Positions 24,633-35,094 of a stretch of 64,000 nucleotides of DNA are shown one piece after another. The notes under the pieces are model-generated. The model did no database searches and was not told the DNA's origin. It saw nothing but the letters and a program-made list of their open reading frames with translations. How positions within the stretch are numbered: the stretch's first letter is position 1; each line of letters starts with the position of its first letter. Origin of the DNA: Paraclostridium bifermentans (GTDB taxonomy: Bacteria; Bacillota; Clostridia; Peptostreptococcales; Peptostreptococcaceae); assembly GCF_019916025.1 (NCBI RefSeq), contig NZ_CP079737.1:744001-808000 (forward strand). Reading direction: 5' to 3'. The translations under genes and the position numbers were made by a program.

Positions 24633-25295
24633 ATGTCAATTTTAAAAATAAAAAATTTGAGTAAGGTGTATGGAGAAAATGAAACAGAGGTAAAGGCGTT
24701 AAGCCATATAAACTTAGAAATAAACAAAGGGGAGTTTGTTGTAATAGTAGGAAAAAGTGGAAGTGGGAAAAGTACACTTCTTCATATAATGGCAGGACTT
24801 GAAACTCCTACACATGGAGATGTAATTATAGAAAATACAAACCTTTCTTCTTTAAATGAAAAAGAAAGATCATTGCTTCGTAAAGAAAAAATAGGATTAA
24901 TATTTCAATCATACAACTTGATACCAGTTTTAACAGTGGAAGAAAATATAAAATTACCAACTATAAATACAATTAATCAAGATGATGGATACGTAAATGA
25001 ATTGATGGAGTTACTTAATATAAAAGAAAGAAAAAATCATTTGCAAAATCAATTGTCAGGGGGGCAACAACAAAGGGTTGCAATAGGAAGAGCACTTGTA
25101 AATAAGCCTGCTATTATATTTGCAGATGAACCTACGGGAAATTTAGATACAAAAACAGAAAATGAGGTTTTAAATCTTTTAAAAGAATCTCAGAAAAAAT
25201 ATAATCAAACGATAATAATGATAACTCACAATATGGATATTGCAAAGTATGCGGATAAAGTTATAAAAATAGAAGATGGAATTATAAGAGAGTAG
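24633..25295 (+). CDS. ABC transporter ATPase, MacB/BceA type (system 1)
   Basis: 220 residues: Walker A GKSGSGKS near 41-48, Q loop FQSYNLIPVLTVEENI, signature LSGGQQQRVAIGRAL, Walker B IIFADEPTGNLD and switch His in MITHN. It belongs to the LolD/MacB/BceA class that works with FtsX-type permeases. AGGAGG precedes the ATG and the permease gene follows 8 bp downstream. Likely job: removal or sensing of membrane-active peptides, by family and context. Confidence 0.95.
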   Translation: MSILKIKNLSKVYGENETEVKALSHINLEINKGEFVVIVGKSGSGKSTLLHIMAGLETPTHGDVIIENTNLSSLNEKERSLLRKEKIGLIFQSYNLIPVLTVEENIKLPTINTINQDDGYVNELMELLNIKERKNHLQNQLSGGQQQRVAIGRALVNKPAIIFADEPTGNLDTKTENEVLNLLKESQKKYNQTIIMITHNMDIAKYADKVIKIEDGIIRE

Positions 25296-25303
25296 GTGAA
25301 ATT

Positions 25304-27817
25304 ATGAGACTTATAGATATAGTTAAAAGTTATATTATGAAAAATAAGAAAAATTCATTATTAATAATTGTAAGTATTATAATTTCAACTGCGCTTTTTT
25401 TAGTAATGAATATAATAAGTGAAGATGCAAGAAATATAATGATAAATCAAGCAAAACAAGAACTAGGGTTAAAAAATGTTTCATATTGGAATCCAACTAA
25501 CAAGCAGGTAAAAGATATAGAAAATAACTCTAGAGTAGATAAAGTAGGCAAATCTATGCTTTTAGGACTTCATGATATTGGGCATGCTCAGACATTACAA
25601 ATATTATGGGATGATAAGGTAGCACAAGAAATAAACAAATGTTATGAATTAAAAGAAGGAAAGTTGCCAACAAAGGAAAATGAAATTGCAGTAGATTCAT
25701 GGTATATAGACCAAAAGAAAATTAAAAATCCAATAGGACAAACAATAAAATTAAATTATATGAAACCTAAAGCAAATGGAAGTACTTTATATACAGGTAA
25801 AAAAGATTTCAAGATAGTAGGTATTTTAAAATCAGACTCTATTTTAAAAGAACAAGGCATGTCTATAGGAGCTATAAGTGAAGAGTGTGCTATTAAAAAC
25901 ATACCAGTTAAAGATAAATACGACCAAGTTATGTTAACTTTTAAAAAAGAAAAAAATATACCTAAGCAAGTGGAAAAACTTGTAAAAGAAGAAAACTTAA
26001 ATAAAGATTATATGAATTTAAACAATAAGTTGATAATAGCAATGTCAGATAGTATGAGCTTAAAAATACCATACATAATAATTAATATGGTTCTAGCATT
26101 TACTACAATATTGCTTATATATAACATATTTTATATATTAGTATCAAATAGAACAAAGGATTTTGGCATATTAAGGGCCGTAGGGTTTATACCAAAAGAT
26201 GTATCAAAAATTATGATATTAGAAATATTTATATACTCTATTATAAGTATCCCAATAGGGTTGTTATTAGGAGAAGTTATATCAAATTTATTTAGAGATT
26301 ATGTAATAGGAGTAATATATAACATTGATTATGCAAATTCAATAAAAAGTTCAAATTATATGAGTACATATATAATATCAGCATTACTTAGCATATTTAC
26401 TGTAATAATATCTGTATATAAACCACTTAGACTATGTTCTAAAATAGACCCTATGATTTGTATAAGAAGAAATGATGAAAAAATTAAAATAAATCAAAAA
26501 TCAATAATAAGTAAATTTATGAACAAATTTTACAAAGATTATGGAAATATAGCATCTAAAAATATACAAAGAAACAAAAAGCGTACGAATGTAGCTATAA
26601 CATCAATGGTAATAATATTCTTTTTAATGTTTACAGTATATACTAAATCAACTAGCAATTTTTTAGATTCTGGTGGAATGAGACTATGGATACCAGGAGA
26701 GTATTCGATACAAAATATTGATCCATCATCTACCATACAAAATGAAAAAAGTTATGATTCAAAAGTATTAAAAGAGATAGAAAATATAGATGGAGTTAAA
26801 AAAGTAAATGCATTGAGAGACAAACATTTTAATATAAAAACGGATGATAATAATATAAATAAAAAATCAGAATATTGGAAAATGGAGAAACCTAGGCTTG
26901 AAAAAAATGCTGAAATAAAAAGTGGTGCAAAAGTATATAAAAATAATTTTGAGGTTTTAGGCATTGAAGATACAGAATTATTAAATGATGTATTAATAGA
27001 AGGAAAAGAGAATTTAAGTAAATTAAATAAAGAGTCATATATATATATAGATAATACAACATGTCAGTCAATTAATATAAAAATGGGAGATAAAGTTAAT
27101 GTAAATTTTGATGTTGTAGATTCTAAAACAGGAAATTATAAAGAAACAATTTCTAAAGAGTTTATTATAGGAGGTATTATAAAATATTTACCAATATTTT
27201 CTCAAGGTGGAGGCACAAGCTTTGGAGCTGTCATGTCAATAAATCAAATGAATAAATTTACAGGGGTTGAATCATATGAAAGATTTGATGTGTGGACTAG
27301 TAAGCTTGCAAATGAGAAACACGTTGAGAGTGAATTAAATAAAATAATAGAAAAATCAGGAAAGGGCATTTTGATACCATACAAAAGTGAATCAGCTGGC
27401 CTTGAAAAAAGTGATAATCAAAAAGCTATGATTATGACTTTAGTTGTTGGAGTTATAGTTTTACTATCATTATTCAACTGTTGTAATACTATAGTTACTA
27501 GCATAAATAGTAGAAGTAGAGAATTTGCATTATTTAGAGGTATAGGAATATCTAAAGATGAAGTGAAAAAAATTGTTGTACTAGAAAGTTGTATATACAT
27601 TGTAGTAGGTTTTATTATTTCTATAATACCTACCTTGATAGTAAGGTACATAATAATAAAATCTTTTGAAACTATTCAATTAATCAACTTGAAGTTTATA
27701 ATAGCTGTAATTTTAATATTGATAGTTATAAGTGCGATAATTATAATAACTACATTGAAAACATTAAAAAATGTTCAAGGTGAAGATTTTATAGAACAGA
27801 TAAAAACTTTAGAATAA
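25304..27817 (+). CDS. FtsX-type ABC permease (system 1)
   Basis: 837 residues with ten predicted membrane helices: one near the N-terminus (17-36), a group at about 255-370, one near 430 and a last group at 705-830. Two FtsX domains are seen (ILRAVGFIPKDVSKIMILE and FRGIGISKDEVKKIVVLE, each followed by a membrane helix). Large extracytoplasmic domains lie between helices, as in mechanotransmission transporters of the MacB kind rather than channels. It pairs with the ATPase just upstream. Confidence 0.92.
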   Translation: MRLIDIVKSYIMKNKKNSLLIIVSIIISTALFLVMNIISEDARNIMINQAKQELGLKNVSYWNPTNKQVKDIENNSRVDKVGKSMLLGLHDIGHAQTLQILWDDKVAQEINKCYELKEGKLPTKENEIAVDSWYIDQKKIKNPIGQTIKLNYMKPKANGSTLYTGKKDFKIVGILKSDSILKEQGMSIGAISEECAIKNIPVKDKYDQVMLTFKKEKNIPKQVEKLVKEENLNKDYMNLNNKLIIAMSDSMSLKIPYIIINMVLAFTTILLIYNIFYILVSNRTKDFGILRAVGFIPKDVSKIMILEIFIYSIISIPIGLLLGEVISNLFRDYVIGVIYNIDYANSIKSSNYMSTYIISALLSIFTVIISVYKPLRLCSKIDPMICIRRNDEKIKINQKSIISKFMNKFYKDYGNIASKNIQRNKKRTNVAITSMVIIFFLMFTVYTKSTSNFLDSGGMRLWIPGEYSIQNIDPSSTIQNEKSYDSKVLKEIENIDGVKKVNALRDKHFNIKTDDNNINKKSEYWKMEKPRLEKNAEIKSGAKVYKNNFEVLGIEDTELLNDVLIEGKENLSKLNKESYIYIDNTTCQSINIKMGDKVNVNFDVVDSKTGNYKETISKEFIIGGIIKYLPIFSQGGGTSFGAVMSINQMNKFTGVESYERFDVWTSKLANEKHVESELNKIIEKSGKGILIPYKSESAGLEKSDNQKAMIMTLVVGVIVLLSLFNCCNTIVTSINSRSREFALFRGIGISKDEVKKIVVLESCIYIVVGFIISIIPTLIVRYIIIKSFETIQLINLKFIIAVILILIVISAIIIITTLKTLKNVQGEDFIEQIKTLE

Positions 27818-27825
27818 ATAAAAAA

Positions 27826-27851
27826 TAAGGGGTAGCATTATGCTACCCTTA
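27826..27851. terminator. bidirectional terminator between ABC system 1 and the sensor kinase
   Basis: GGGTAGCA pairs with TGCTACCC; A-rich and T-rich flanks allow use from both converging transcripts. Confidence 0.8.
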
Positions 27852-27852
27852 C

Positions 27853-29394
27853 TTATATATTGCTACATTCTTCAAGTTGAACGCCATCATTTAGTAATTC
27901 AAACTTTAAAGTAACTTTAAACAAATCACCATCAATATCTAGATCAAGAGATCCATCTTGCATTTCAACTAAATTTCTAGCAATTGAAAGCCCAAGTCCA
28001 CTTCCATTTGTGTTTCTTGAAACATCTCCACGAACAAATCTTTCAAGTAGCTCATTAGGTGATATGTTTAATTTATGATTAGATATATTTTTCATAGATA
28101 TAAAAACATATCCGTAATTCGTATAAACATCAATATATACTCTTGTATTTGGCAAAGAGTATTTTGTTATATTAGTAATCAAGTTATCAAATACCCTAAA
28201 CATTCTTTTTCCATCTATATTACTAAATACAGGGAAGTCAGGGGTATCAATTATAAAATCAAGATTAGAAGCTTCAATCTTATCGTCAAGCTCAACAATA
28301 CTTTGTATTAAAAGTTCTTTTATATCTGTTTTTTCAAAATGAAGTTCTATATCACCACTACTTATTTTAGACGCTTCGAATATATCTTCGACAAGGGTTT
28401 TAAGTTTAGCAGCTTTTTTATCTAGTATATCTATATAAGTTTTAGTTGTTTGTTCATCTAGTTCATTATTTTTCAAAATATCTATATAGCTGATAATTGA
28501 AGTTAATGGAGTTTTTAAGTCATGACTAACATTTGTTATAAGTTCTGTTTTTGTTCTTTCTCCTTTTAATTGACTTTCAAGAGCCTTGTTTAACCCATCG
28601 CTTATATTATTTACACTTTGTGCAATAGAGGCTAACTCATCATTACCTATTACATCAAGTTCATGTTCTAAATCACCTTTTTCTATATCTTTAATATTTC
28701 TATCTATATATTCTATATAATCGACTTTTTCTTCAAATTTTTTATAAATATAAGCATAGCATATTAAGCAAGGCAAAGTTAGATGAGCAGCTTTAATCAA
28801 GGCATCTAGTGAACGAAAGCTAAATAAAATTATAGATATATAATTGAATGTAAATTGAATCAATACAGTTGCAATAAATATAAATGAAATTTTTTTATTT
28901 AATGTGTTTTTATTACTCTTAGAAAGAAAGCTGACTAATATTTTAATAGTTATAAATCTAGATTTTATATCATTTTTACTATAATAAATACTAAGTAATG
29001 TAATGTAAACGCTCCATAAAATTATCACGTCATTTATAACTGCATCAAATGGAAAAGCCCTAAATGAATAAAGTATAATATAACTTCTAGTAGAATTAAA
29101 AAAGCATATAACAATTATTAAGGCTTCAACGGGAGCCCACATGTTTATAAGCCTAACTAATGAATATAGAAATTTAATATTAGAGTTTCTATTAGTTAAA
29201 TAAACTATTAAAGAAATTAAGGTCGCTCCCAACATAAAAGCAACTAAACTTTTTTGACTCAATGCAAATTCCCTCATACGATGAGTATATAAGTATGATT
29301 CAAATAATGTTGATAAAGATATAGAAAGTATAAACAACGATAAAAACTTCAAAAGTGGATTATTAATAAGTAATTTTTTCGATTTTGTAACCAA
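27853..29394 (-). CDS. sensor histidine kinase of ABC system 2
   Basis: 513 residues. About six membrane helices occupy 1-215, a HAMP-like linker (YIDRNIKDIEKGDLEHELDVIGNDELASI) follows, then HisKA with NVSHDLKTPLTSIISYIDIL and HATPase with the G box GSGLGLSIARNLVEMQDGSL. The TTG start at 29394 lies 32 nt inside the regulator gene, with GGTGGTGTGGGG as ribosome site, so kinase translation depends on the regulator. Its partner is encoded just upstream and the divergent ABC genes are the likely target. Confidence 0.93.
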   Translation of the reverse strand: MVTKSKKLLINNPLLKFLSLFILSISLSTLFESYLYTHRMREFALSQKSLVAFMLGATLISLIVYLTNRNSNIKFLYSLVRLINMWAPVEALIIVICFFNSTRSYIILYSFRAFPFDAVINDVIILWSVYITLLSIYYSKNDIKSRFITIKILVSFLSKSNKNTLNKKISFIFIATVLIQFTFNYISIILFSFRSLDALIKAAHLTLPCLICYAYIYKKFEEKVDYIEYIDRNIKDIEKGDLEHELDVIGNDELASIAQSVNNISDGLNKALESQLKGERTKTELITNVSHDLKTPLTSIISYIDILKNNELDEQTTKTYIDILDKKAAKLKTLVEDIFEASKISSGDIELHFEKTDIKELLIQSIVELDDKIEASNLDFIIDTPDFPVFSNIDGKRMFRVFDNLITNITKYSLPNTRVYIDVYTNYGYVFISMKNISNHKLNISPNELLERFVRGDVSRNTNGSGLGLSIARNLVEMQDGSLDLDIDGDLFKVTLKFELLNDGVQLEECSNI

Positions 29395-30082
29395 TTCCCC
29401 ACACCACCTTTAAATATTTAGGATCTTTTGAGTTAATTTCTATCTTTTCTCTAATCCTTCTAATATGAACAGCTACAGTTTTTTCACAATTATAAGCTAT
29501 TTCAGCCCACACATGTTCATAAATATCTTTAGAAGAAAAAACAATTCCTTTATTTTTAAGCAAAAATTCTAAAATTTTAAATTCAATAGGAGTAACCTTA
29601 ATATTTTCCCCATCTAAAGTAACTACTTTTGTATCTTTATTAAGGTAAAGCCCACCACTACTTAAAATTGCATTAGCACAACTAGAAATATGTGTATTTT
29701 CACCCATTGTATTTAAGTTTATAAATCTTCTGAGTTGAGACTTAACACGAGCTATAAGTTCTAATGGATTAAATGGTTTAGTTATATAATCGTCAGCACC
29801 CATGTTTAATCCTAAGATTTTATCCATATCTTGATCTTTTGCAGATAAAAGTATTATAGGAATATTGTTATTTTCTCTGATTTTAAGAGTAGCCTTAAGT
29901 CCGTCCATATTTGGCATCATAACATCCATAATAACTAAATCTATATTACTATCTATTAAATTCTCAATAGCTTCCAATCCATCATATGCTTTTAAAATAT
30001 TAAACCCCTCTGGTTTTAGATAAAATTCAATAGCATCAACTATTTCTCTATCATCATCAACTATTAATATATTTTCACCCAT
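29363..30082 (-). CDS. OmpR-family response regulator of ABC system 2
   Basis: 239 residues: receiver with VDDD, LVIMDVMMPNMDG (phospho-Asp), LLSAKD and GADDYITKPFNPLEL, then a winged-helix domain (TPIEFKILEFLLKNKGIVFSSKDIYEHVW, VAVHIRRIREKIE). By eye about two thirds identical to the regulator at 61987. An extended -10 (TGTTATAAT on the minus strand, near 30104) and GAAGGAG precede the ATG. It stands divergent to the permease at 30298. Confidence 0.95.
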   Translation of the reverse strand: MGENILIVDDDREIVDAIEFYLKPEGFNILKAYDGLEAIENLIDSNIDLVIMDVMMPNMDGLKATLKIRENNNIPIILLSAKDQDMDKILGLNMGADDYITKPFNPLELIARVKSQLRRFINLNTMGENTHISSCANAILSSGGLYLNKDTKVVTLDGENIKVTPIEFKILEFLLKNKGIVFSSKDIYEHVWAEIAYNCEKTVAVHIRRIREKIEINSKDPKYLKVVWGIGYKIEKITY

Positions 30083-30297
30083 AAAATCACTCCTTCAGAA
30101 GTTATTATAACATAGAGTTTTATGCATTAAATCTATAAACACAAGATTAAATTATTAAGAATTTATTACGAAAAGTTGTAATTATTACAATTGAATAAAG
30201 AAGTTTATACAATGAAACTAAATTGTCCTTTTTATAAAAAATTTAATGTAGAATTCTCTTGTAGCGATAAAGTAGTTTAATAGAAAGGGGAAGAATT

Positions 30298-32886
30298 ATG
30301 AAAAAAAATTTAAACTTAGGAGTTCGATATATGAAAGCCTATAAGGCTAGGTCATTTGCAATTATACTAAGTATCATTTTATCAGTAGGTATGATAGTTG
30401 GAGTATTAACTTTAACAAAAACAGAAAAAATGAATGAACTACAAACAATGAAATACAATACGGGAATATATCATACAACATTCAAGGACTTAGATTACAA
30501 TCAGTTAGAAAAAATTGAAAAATCTAATGATGTAGAAAATGTAGGTGCTTTTAATTTTCATGGAATTACAACAGATAAAGAAAAACAATCTGTAATAATG
30601 TTAAATTGTAATGATGATTATATAATATCAAATTCAAAGCTTGAAAAAGGAAGGCTCCCAAAAGAAAAAAATGAAATAGTAGCTGAAGAATGGGTTTTAA
30701 AAAACTTAGGAATACAGCCTACATTAAATCAAAATATAAAGCTTAATATTGAAGATATAAACAAAAATGTAAAAGATGAGAAATTTAAGTTAGTAGGAAT
30801 TATAAAAGATAGACCTACTGAAAAGCAAGTAGCTAAAATGCAAATGTACTTACCTCTTCAGAAGGGAAGTGAACATTTAGAAGTTGGAGTAGCTTTTAAT
30901 GAGAAAATAGATATACAAAATTACTCTTTAGAACTTGCAAAAAAAGCTAATATAAATAAAGACAATATAGGGATTCAAGAAGATTTTATATCAATTTCAA
31001 ATGATGCAAACAATATTAGTTTAGATAATATATTGAGTGTATTAGTTATAAGTTTAATATGCGGAATAGTTATATACAGTATTTTTAATATATCTATATA
31101 TAAAAGATTTAGAGAATATGGAGTATTAAGGGCAATAGGAGCTAGAAATTCAAAGGTATTTAAATTGATATTAAATGAATTAATGACTTTAGGTATTATA
31201 GGGATGCCTATAGGGCTTTTAGGAGGATTAGGAGCATCTTTGATAGCCTATAAAAAATCAAGTGAATTAAAAACAAGTATAGCTTTAGATGGAAAAATTA
31301 TAAATTCACATATGGTGTACCCCGTATTTGAAATAATACTAGCTATATTGTTTATGGTTTTAATATTACTTTTAATATCACTTTTTACATATCGAAAGAT
31401 AAATAAGTTATCTATTATAGACTCTATAAAAGGTAACAGAAAAGAAAATAGCATAAAAAGAAATAGGGTAAGTGTTAAAGATTTAAGTAAATATATGAAA
31501 ACATATAAAGCTATATCTTTTAAAAACATATTAAGAAATAAAAAACGATTTATAATGATAGTTTTATCTATGAGTATATGCGGAATTTTATTTATAAACT
31601 CAAACTATCGTTTACATTTGTCTCAAGAAGATGATTTCACATCAAATAGAGACAATTACAGCAATTCAGATATGAGAGTAGATGTCTATGGAAGTGAAAA
31701 TCAAAAAGATGGTTTAAGTAAAAAAGATATAAAACAAATTGAAAAGGTAGAAGGTGTGAAAGAAGTAGTAAAATCTCAAATAATGAATGGAAGAATGGTT
31801 ATAAAAAAAGGGGATATAGCTAATGAAGGTTATTTTGACTCTATAAATAAATCTATCAGAGGAAATAACCTTTTTAAAGGATATCTTGTAAAAGACAAAA
31901 TAAATGATGAGTTGATATTAAAACAAAATCTTAGAGGATATGATGAACAAGCTTTGAAAGAATTAAATAATTATTTAGTAGAAGGAAACATAGATATTGA
32001 CAAAATGAAAAAAGAAGATTTGGCAGTAGTTTATGTTCCTATGGTTACTGAAGAAAAATTTGATGGGGGTGTAAGTTATAATAAGGTTGATAACGGTAAG
32101 CCTGTTGCAAATTTAAAGGTAGGTGATACTGTTAAAGTTAAATTTAGAGAAGATGGAGAAAAGTCTGTAGAGGCATGTAGATTAGAAGATACTGATGGTA
32201 AGTACATAGAAAAAGAATTTAAAGTAGGAGCAGTAGTTAGCTATCCATTTATGGCAGAAGATACATACACAAGTGATGAGTGTATAGATGTAATAGTAAG
32301 TGAAGGTGCATTTTCTAAAGCAACAAATAGTAAAGCTTACCAAGCTATAAATGTAAATTTAAAAGAAGGTGCAAATGACAAAAAGGTTTATGATGAAATA
32401 CTAAAAACTACTATAAAAGTTAAAGGGGCTATGGCTAGAAATATAATTGAAGAAAAGAGAAATTCTGATGCAATGTATGAAAAATCTAGAGTTTTTAATG
32501 CCGCTATAGTAGTAGTGCTATTTGTAATTGCGGTTGTGAATGTAGTAAATAATATAAGCCAAAGCATAGTAGATAGAACTAATGAATTTGGAATGTTAAG
32601 AGCAGTAGGACTTAATAATAAAGACTTTAGAAAAATGATAATATTTGAAGGGATTATATATACAGCAATATCTAGTTTAATAATTATATTTGTATCTTTA
32701 ATTTTAAATAAAACAACATATGACTCGTTTGGAGTGTCAAAGTTTGGGATTGAATTTAGTATAAGATATATAGATTATATATCGATAATAGTAATAAATG
32801 CATTAATTGGAGTACTTGCAACTTACTTACCTGCTAAAAAATTAGAAAAAGTAAGTGTAGTTGAAATGATAAATATAAATGAATAA
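30298..32886 (+). CDS. FtsX-type ABC permease (system 2)
   Basis: 862 residues with the same layout as system 1: N-terminal helix near 18-38, helix groups at 240-365 and 728-850, and two FtsX domains (YGVLRAIGARNSKVFKLIL, FGMLRAVGLNNKDFRKMIIFE). Large extracytoplasmic regions lie at 45-235 and 440-720. GAAAGGGGAAG precedes the ATG. Here the permease gene comes before the ATPase gene, the reverse of system 1. Confidence 0.93.
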   Translation: MKKNLNLGVRYMKAYKARSFAIILSIILSVGMIVGVLTLTKTEKMNELQTMKYNTGIYHTTFKDLDYNQLEKIEKSNDVENVGAFNFHGITTDKEKQSVIMLNCNDDYIISNSKLEKGRLPKEKNEIVAEEWVLKNLGIQPTLNQNIKLNIEDINKNVKDEKFKLVGIIKDRPTEKQVAKMQMYLPLQKGSEHLEVGVAFNEKIDIQNYSLELAKKANINKDNIGIQEDFISISNDANNISLDNILSVLVISLICGIVIYSIFNISIYKRFREYGVLRAIGARNSKVFKLILNELMTLGIIGMPIGLLGGLGASLIAYKKSSELKTSIALDGKIINSHMVYPVFEIILAILFMVLILLLISLFTYRKINKLSIIDSIKGNRKENSIKRNRVSVKDLSKYMKTYKAISFKNILRNKKRFIMIVLSMSICGILFINSNYRLHLSQEDDFTSNRDNYSNSDMRVDVYGSENQKDGLSKKDIKQIEKVEGVKEVVKSQIMNGRMVIKKGDIANEGYFDSINKSIRGNNLFKGYLVKDKINDELILKQNLRGYDEQALKELNNYLVEGNIDIDKMKKEDLAVVYVPMVTEEKFDGGVSYNKVDNGKPVANLKVGDTVKVKFREDGEKSVEACRLEDTDGKYIEKEFKVGAVVSYPFMAEDTYTSDECIDVIVSEGAFSKATNSKAYQAINVNLKEGANDKKVYDEILKTTIKVKGAMARNIIEEKRNSDAMYEKSRVFNAAIVVVLFVIAVVNVVNNISQSIVDRTNEFGMLRAVGLNNKDFRKMIIFEGIIYTAISSLIIIFVSLILNKTTYDSFGVSKFGIEFSIRYIDYISIIVINALIGVLATYLPAKKLEKVSVVEMININE

Positions 32887-32906
32887 GGATATTGGGAGGA
32901 TTTAAT

Positions 32907-33572
32907 ATGTCAATTTTAGAAACTATAAATTTATCAAAAACTTATGGGAATAAAGAAAGTAAAGTAAACGCATTAAATAATGTTAACATAAATATAGAAA
33001 AGGGAGAATTTGTTGCAATAATAGGGCCTAGTGGAAGTGGTAAAAGTACACTTCTTCACTTGCTAGGAGGGCTTGAGAAGATAAGTAGTGGAAGCATAAA
33101 AGTAAATGGAAAAGATATTAGTAAGCTAAAAGATATTGAACTAGCAGAATATAGAAGAAAAGAAGTTGGGTTTGTATTTCAACAATACAATTTAATTCCA
33201 GTACTAAATGTAGAAGAAAATATAGAACTTCCACTAATGTTAGGTAACGATGATATAGATGAAATATATATAAGTGAACTAATAGATGTTTTAGGGCTTA
33301 AAGATAGAAAAAATCATCTGCCTAGTCAATTATCAGGAGGACAACAACAAAGGGTTGCAATAGGAAGGGCATTATCAACAAAGCCAAGTATAATTCTTGC
33401 AGATGAGCCTACAGGAAACTTAGACAGTAAAACAACAGATGAAGTAATGGATTTATTAAAGAAATCTATAAGAAAGTTTAAACAAACATTAATAGTTATA
33501 ACTCATGATATAAATATAGCTAAGAAAGCAGATAGAATAATTAATATAGTAGATGGAACTATAAAAATATAA
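32907..33572 (+). CDS. ABC transporter ATPase, MacB/BceA type (system 2)
   Basis: 221 residues: Walker A GPSGSGKS, Q loop FQQYNLIPVLNVEENI, signature LSGGQQQRVAIGRAL, Walker B IILADEPTGNLD, switch VITHD. The ATG at 32907 follows TTGGGAGGA; the in-frame TTG at 32892 is within that site. Very like the ATPase at 24633, so the two systems are paralogues with swapped gene order. It ends at a large terminator. Confidence 0.95.
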   Translation: MSILETINLSKTYGNKESKVNALNNVNINIEKGEFVAIIGPSGSGKSTLLHLLGGLEKISSGSIKVNGKDISKLKDIELAEYRRKEVGFVFQQYNLIPVLNVEENIELPLMLGNDDIDEIYISELIDVLGLKDRKNHLPSQLSGGQQQRVAIGRALSTKPSIILADEPTGNLDSKTTDEVMDLLKKSIRKFKQTLIVITHDINIAKKADRIINIVDGTIKI

Positions 33573-33574
33573 AT

Positions 33575-33650
33575 AAAAAGCTGTCTCAAAATAAATAGTA
33601 AATGAAAATATTACTTTATCATAAGCTATATACTTGAGACAGCTTTTTTA
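33575..33650 (+). terminator. long-loop terminator after ABC system 2
   Basis: A 15-bp perfect stem AAAAAGCTGTCTCAA / TTGAGACAGCTTTTT (33575-33589 with 33634-33648) encloses 44 nt and ends in T7. Confidence 0.85.
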
Positions 33651-33764
33651 ATATGTAATTAATATATAAATATTTATGTTCTTACGTAATATTTAAAAAT
33701 GTACACATTTCCCACCACAATTGGTTTAAATTATAACAAGAAATTTACTCATTTTTAAATTTAA

Positions 33765-34952
33765 TTAATCTTCGTACATATAAGCTCTAGTCATTTTAAT
33801 ATCGTTGTTAACACCTTTGCTTATTAAAATTTGATGTAAGTCTATTACTCCATTATTGAAGCAAGCAGCACAAGAAGTAAGGTATAAATCCCACATTCTC
33901 ACAAACTCTTCTCCAAACATTCCTTTTACAGTATCTCTTTCTTTATCAAAGTTTTTATACCACTCAATTAGAGTTCTTGTATAATGTCTTCTTAAACTTT
34001 CTACATCTAAAGTATAGAAATCGTATTTAGGGAATATGTCTATAATTTCGCGTAAAGAAGGAATAACTCCACCAGGGAATATATATTTTTTTATCCATGC
34101 ATCACCAGGAGATTCTGTAAGACCGCTTATATAATGTAATAAGAAAAGACCTTTTGGTTTTAAAACGCTATTAACATTTTTTAAGTATAAATCATAATGT
34201 TCACGCCCTACATGTTCAAGCATTCCAACACTAACTATTTTATCAAAAGACATTCCAGAATGTTCAAGATCTCTATAGTCCATTAATTTAACTTCTAAAT
34301 AATCCTCAAGACCTTCTTCTTTTATTCTTTCTTGGAATTTTTTGTATTGTTCTTCGCTTAAAGTAATACCAGTACCTTTTATTTTATATTTTTTTGCGGC
34401 TTCTATAAGAAGATAACCCCATCCACATCCTATATCAAGTAGAGTTTCGCCCTCAGATAACTGTAGTTTCTTTAATATATGATGTATTTTATTCATTTGA
34501 GCTTCATAAAGTGTATCAGTTTCGTTTTTGAAATAAGCGCAAGAGTAGCTAAGTGTTTTGTCTAACCAAAGACTGTAAAAGTTATTACCTAGATTGTAAT
34601 GATAGCAAACTTCAGATTTTTGTTTCTTTTCATTACCAGCTTTTGAAAATATTTTACCAAGCTTAGCAAAGTTAGTGTGGAAATGATCTTTTTGACAACC
34701 AAATAAAGTATCGAGAGTAAGTAATAGGTCTCCATCAATGGTAATGTCACCACGCATATAAGCTTCACCTAGAGTTAATGATGTGCTAGTAAGTAAATCT
34801 TTTTTACTTAGTGGATTATTGAAACAAACTTTAAAAGAAGGGTTTCCTTCTCCGACTAAAAATTCTTCTCCATCCCAAAGCTTAACCTCAAATGGATTAG
34901 TATCAAGCTTTGAAAGAAATTCTTTAATAAATATTTTATCTAGATTATTCAT
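33765..34952 (-). CDS. cfa: cyclopropane-fatty-acyl-phospholipid synthase
   Basis: 395 residues. SAM motif I is LLDIGCGWGYLLIEAA; family stretches are VCYHYNLGNNFYSLWLDKTLSYSCAYF, ITLSEEQYKKF, SVGMLEHVGREHYDLY and KYIFPGGVIPS. The enzyme adds a methylene from SAM across cis double bonds of membrane phospholipid chains, which protects against acid and other stress. The N-terminal lipid-binding part (1-90) is present. AGAGGTGA precedes the ATG. Confidence 0.96.
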   Translation of the reverse strand: MNNLDKIFIKEFLSKLDTNPFEVKLWDGEEFLVGEGNPSFKVCFNNPLSKKDLLTSTSLTLGEAYMRGDITIDGDLLLTLDTLFGCQKDHFHTNFAKLGKIFSKAGNEKKQKSEVCYHYNLGNNFYSLWLDKTLSYSCAYFKNETDTLYEAQMNKIHHILKKLQLSEGETLLDIGCGWGYLLIEAAKKYKIKGTGITLSEEQYKKFQERIKEEGLEDYLEVKLMDYRDLEHSGMSFDKIVSVGMLEHVGREHYDLYLKNVNSVLKPKGLFLLHYISGLTESPGDAWIKKYIFPGGVIPSLREIIDIFPKYDFYTLDVESLRRHYTRTLIEWYKNFDKERDTVKGMFGEEFVRMWDLYLTSCAACFNNGVIDLHQILISKGVNNDIKMTRAYMYED

Positions 34953-35033
34953 ATTAATGTCACCTCTTTAATTTCAATACCCCTAAAATTTGAGAATAAA
35001 CAAAAAATTTCAAATAAAATTTTAAAATACGAC

Positions 35034-35064
35034 TTGACTGTGGAGTAGCTACATACTTTATATT
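35034..35064 (+). promoter_or_regulatory. MerR-type promoter of the second MATE gene
   Basis: TTGACT (35034-35039) and TATATT (35059-35064) are 19 bp apart, and the spacer GTGGAGTAGCTACATACTT holds a dyad around GTAGCTAC. Overlong spacers with a central dyad mark promoters untwisted by MerR-family activators. No MerR gene lies in the window. Confidence 0.6.
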
Positions 35065-35094
35065 ATTATGAGAGAAAGTTTTTAGGAGGTTAAT

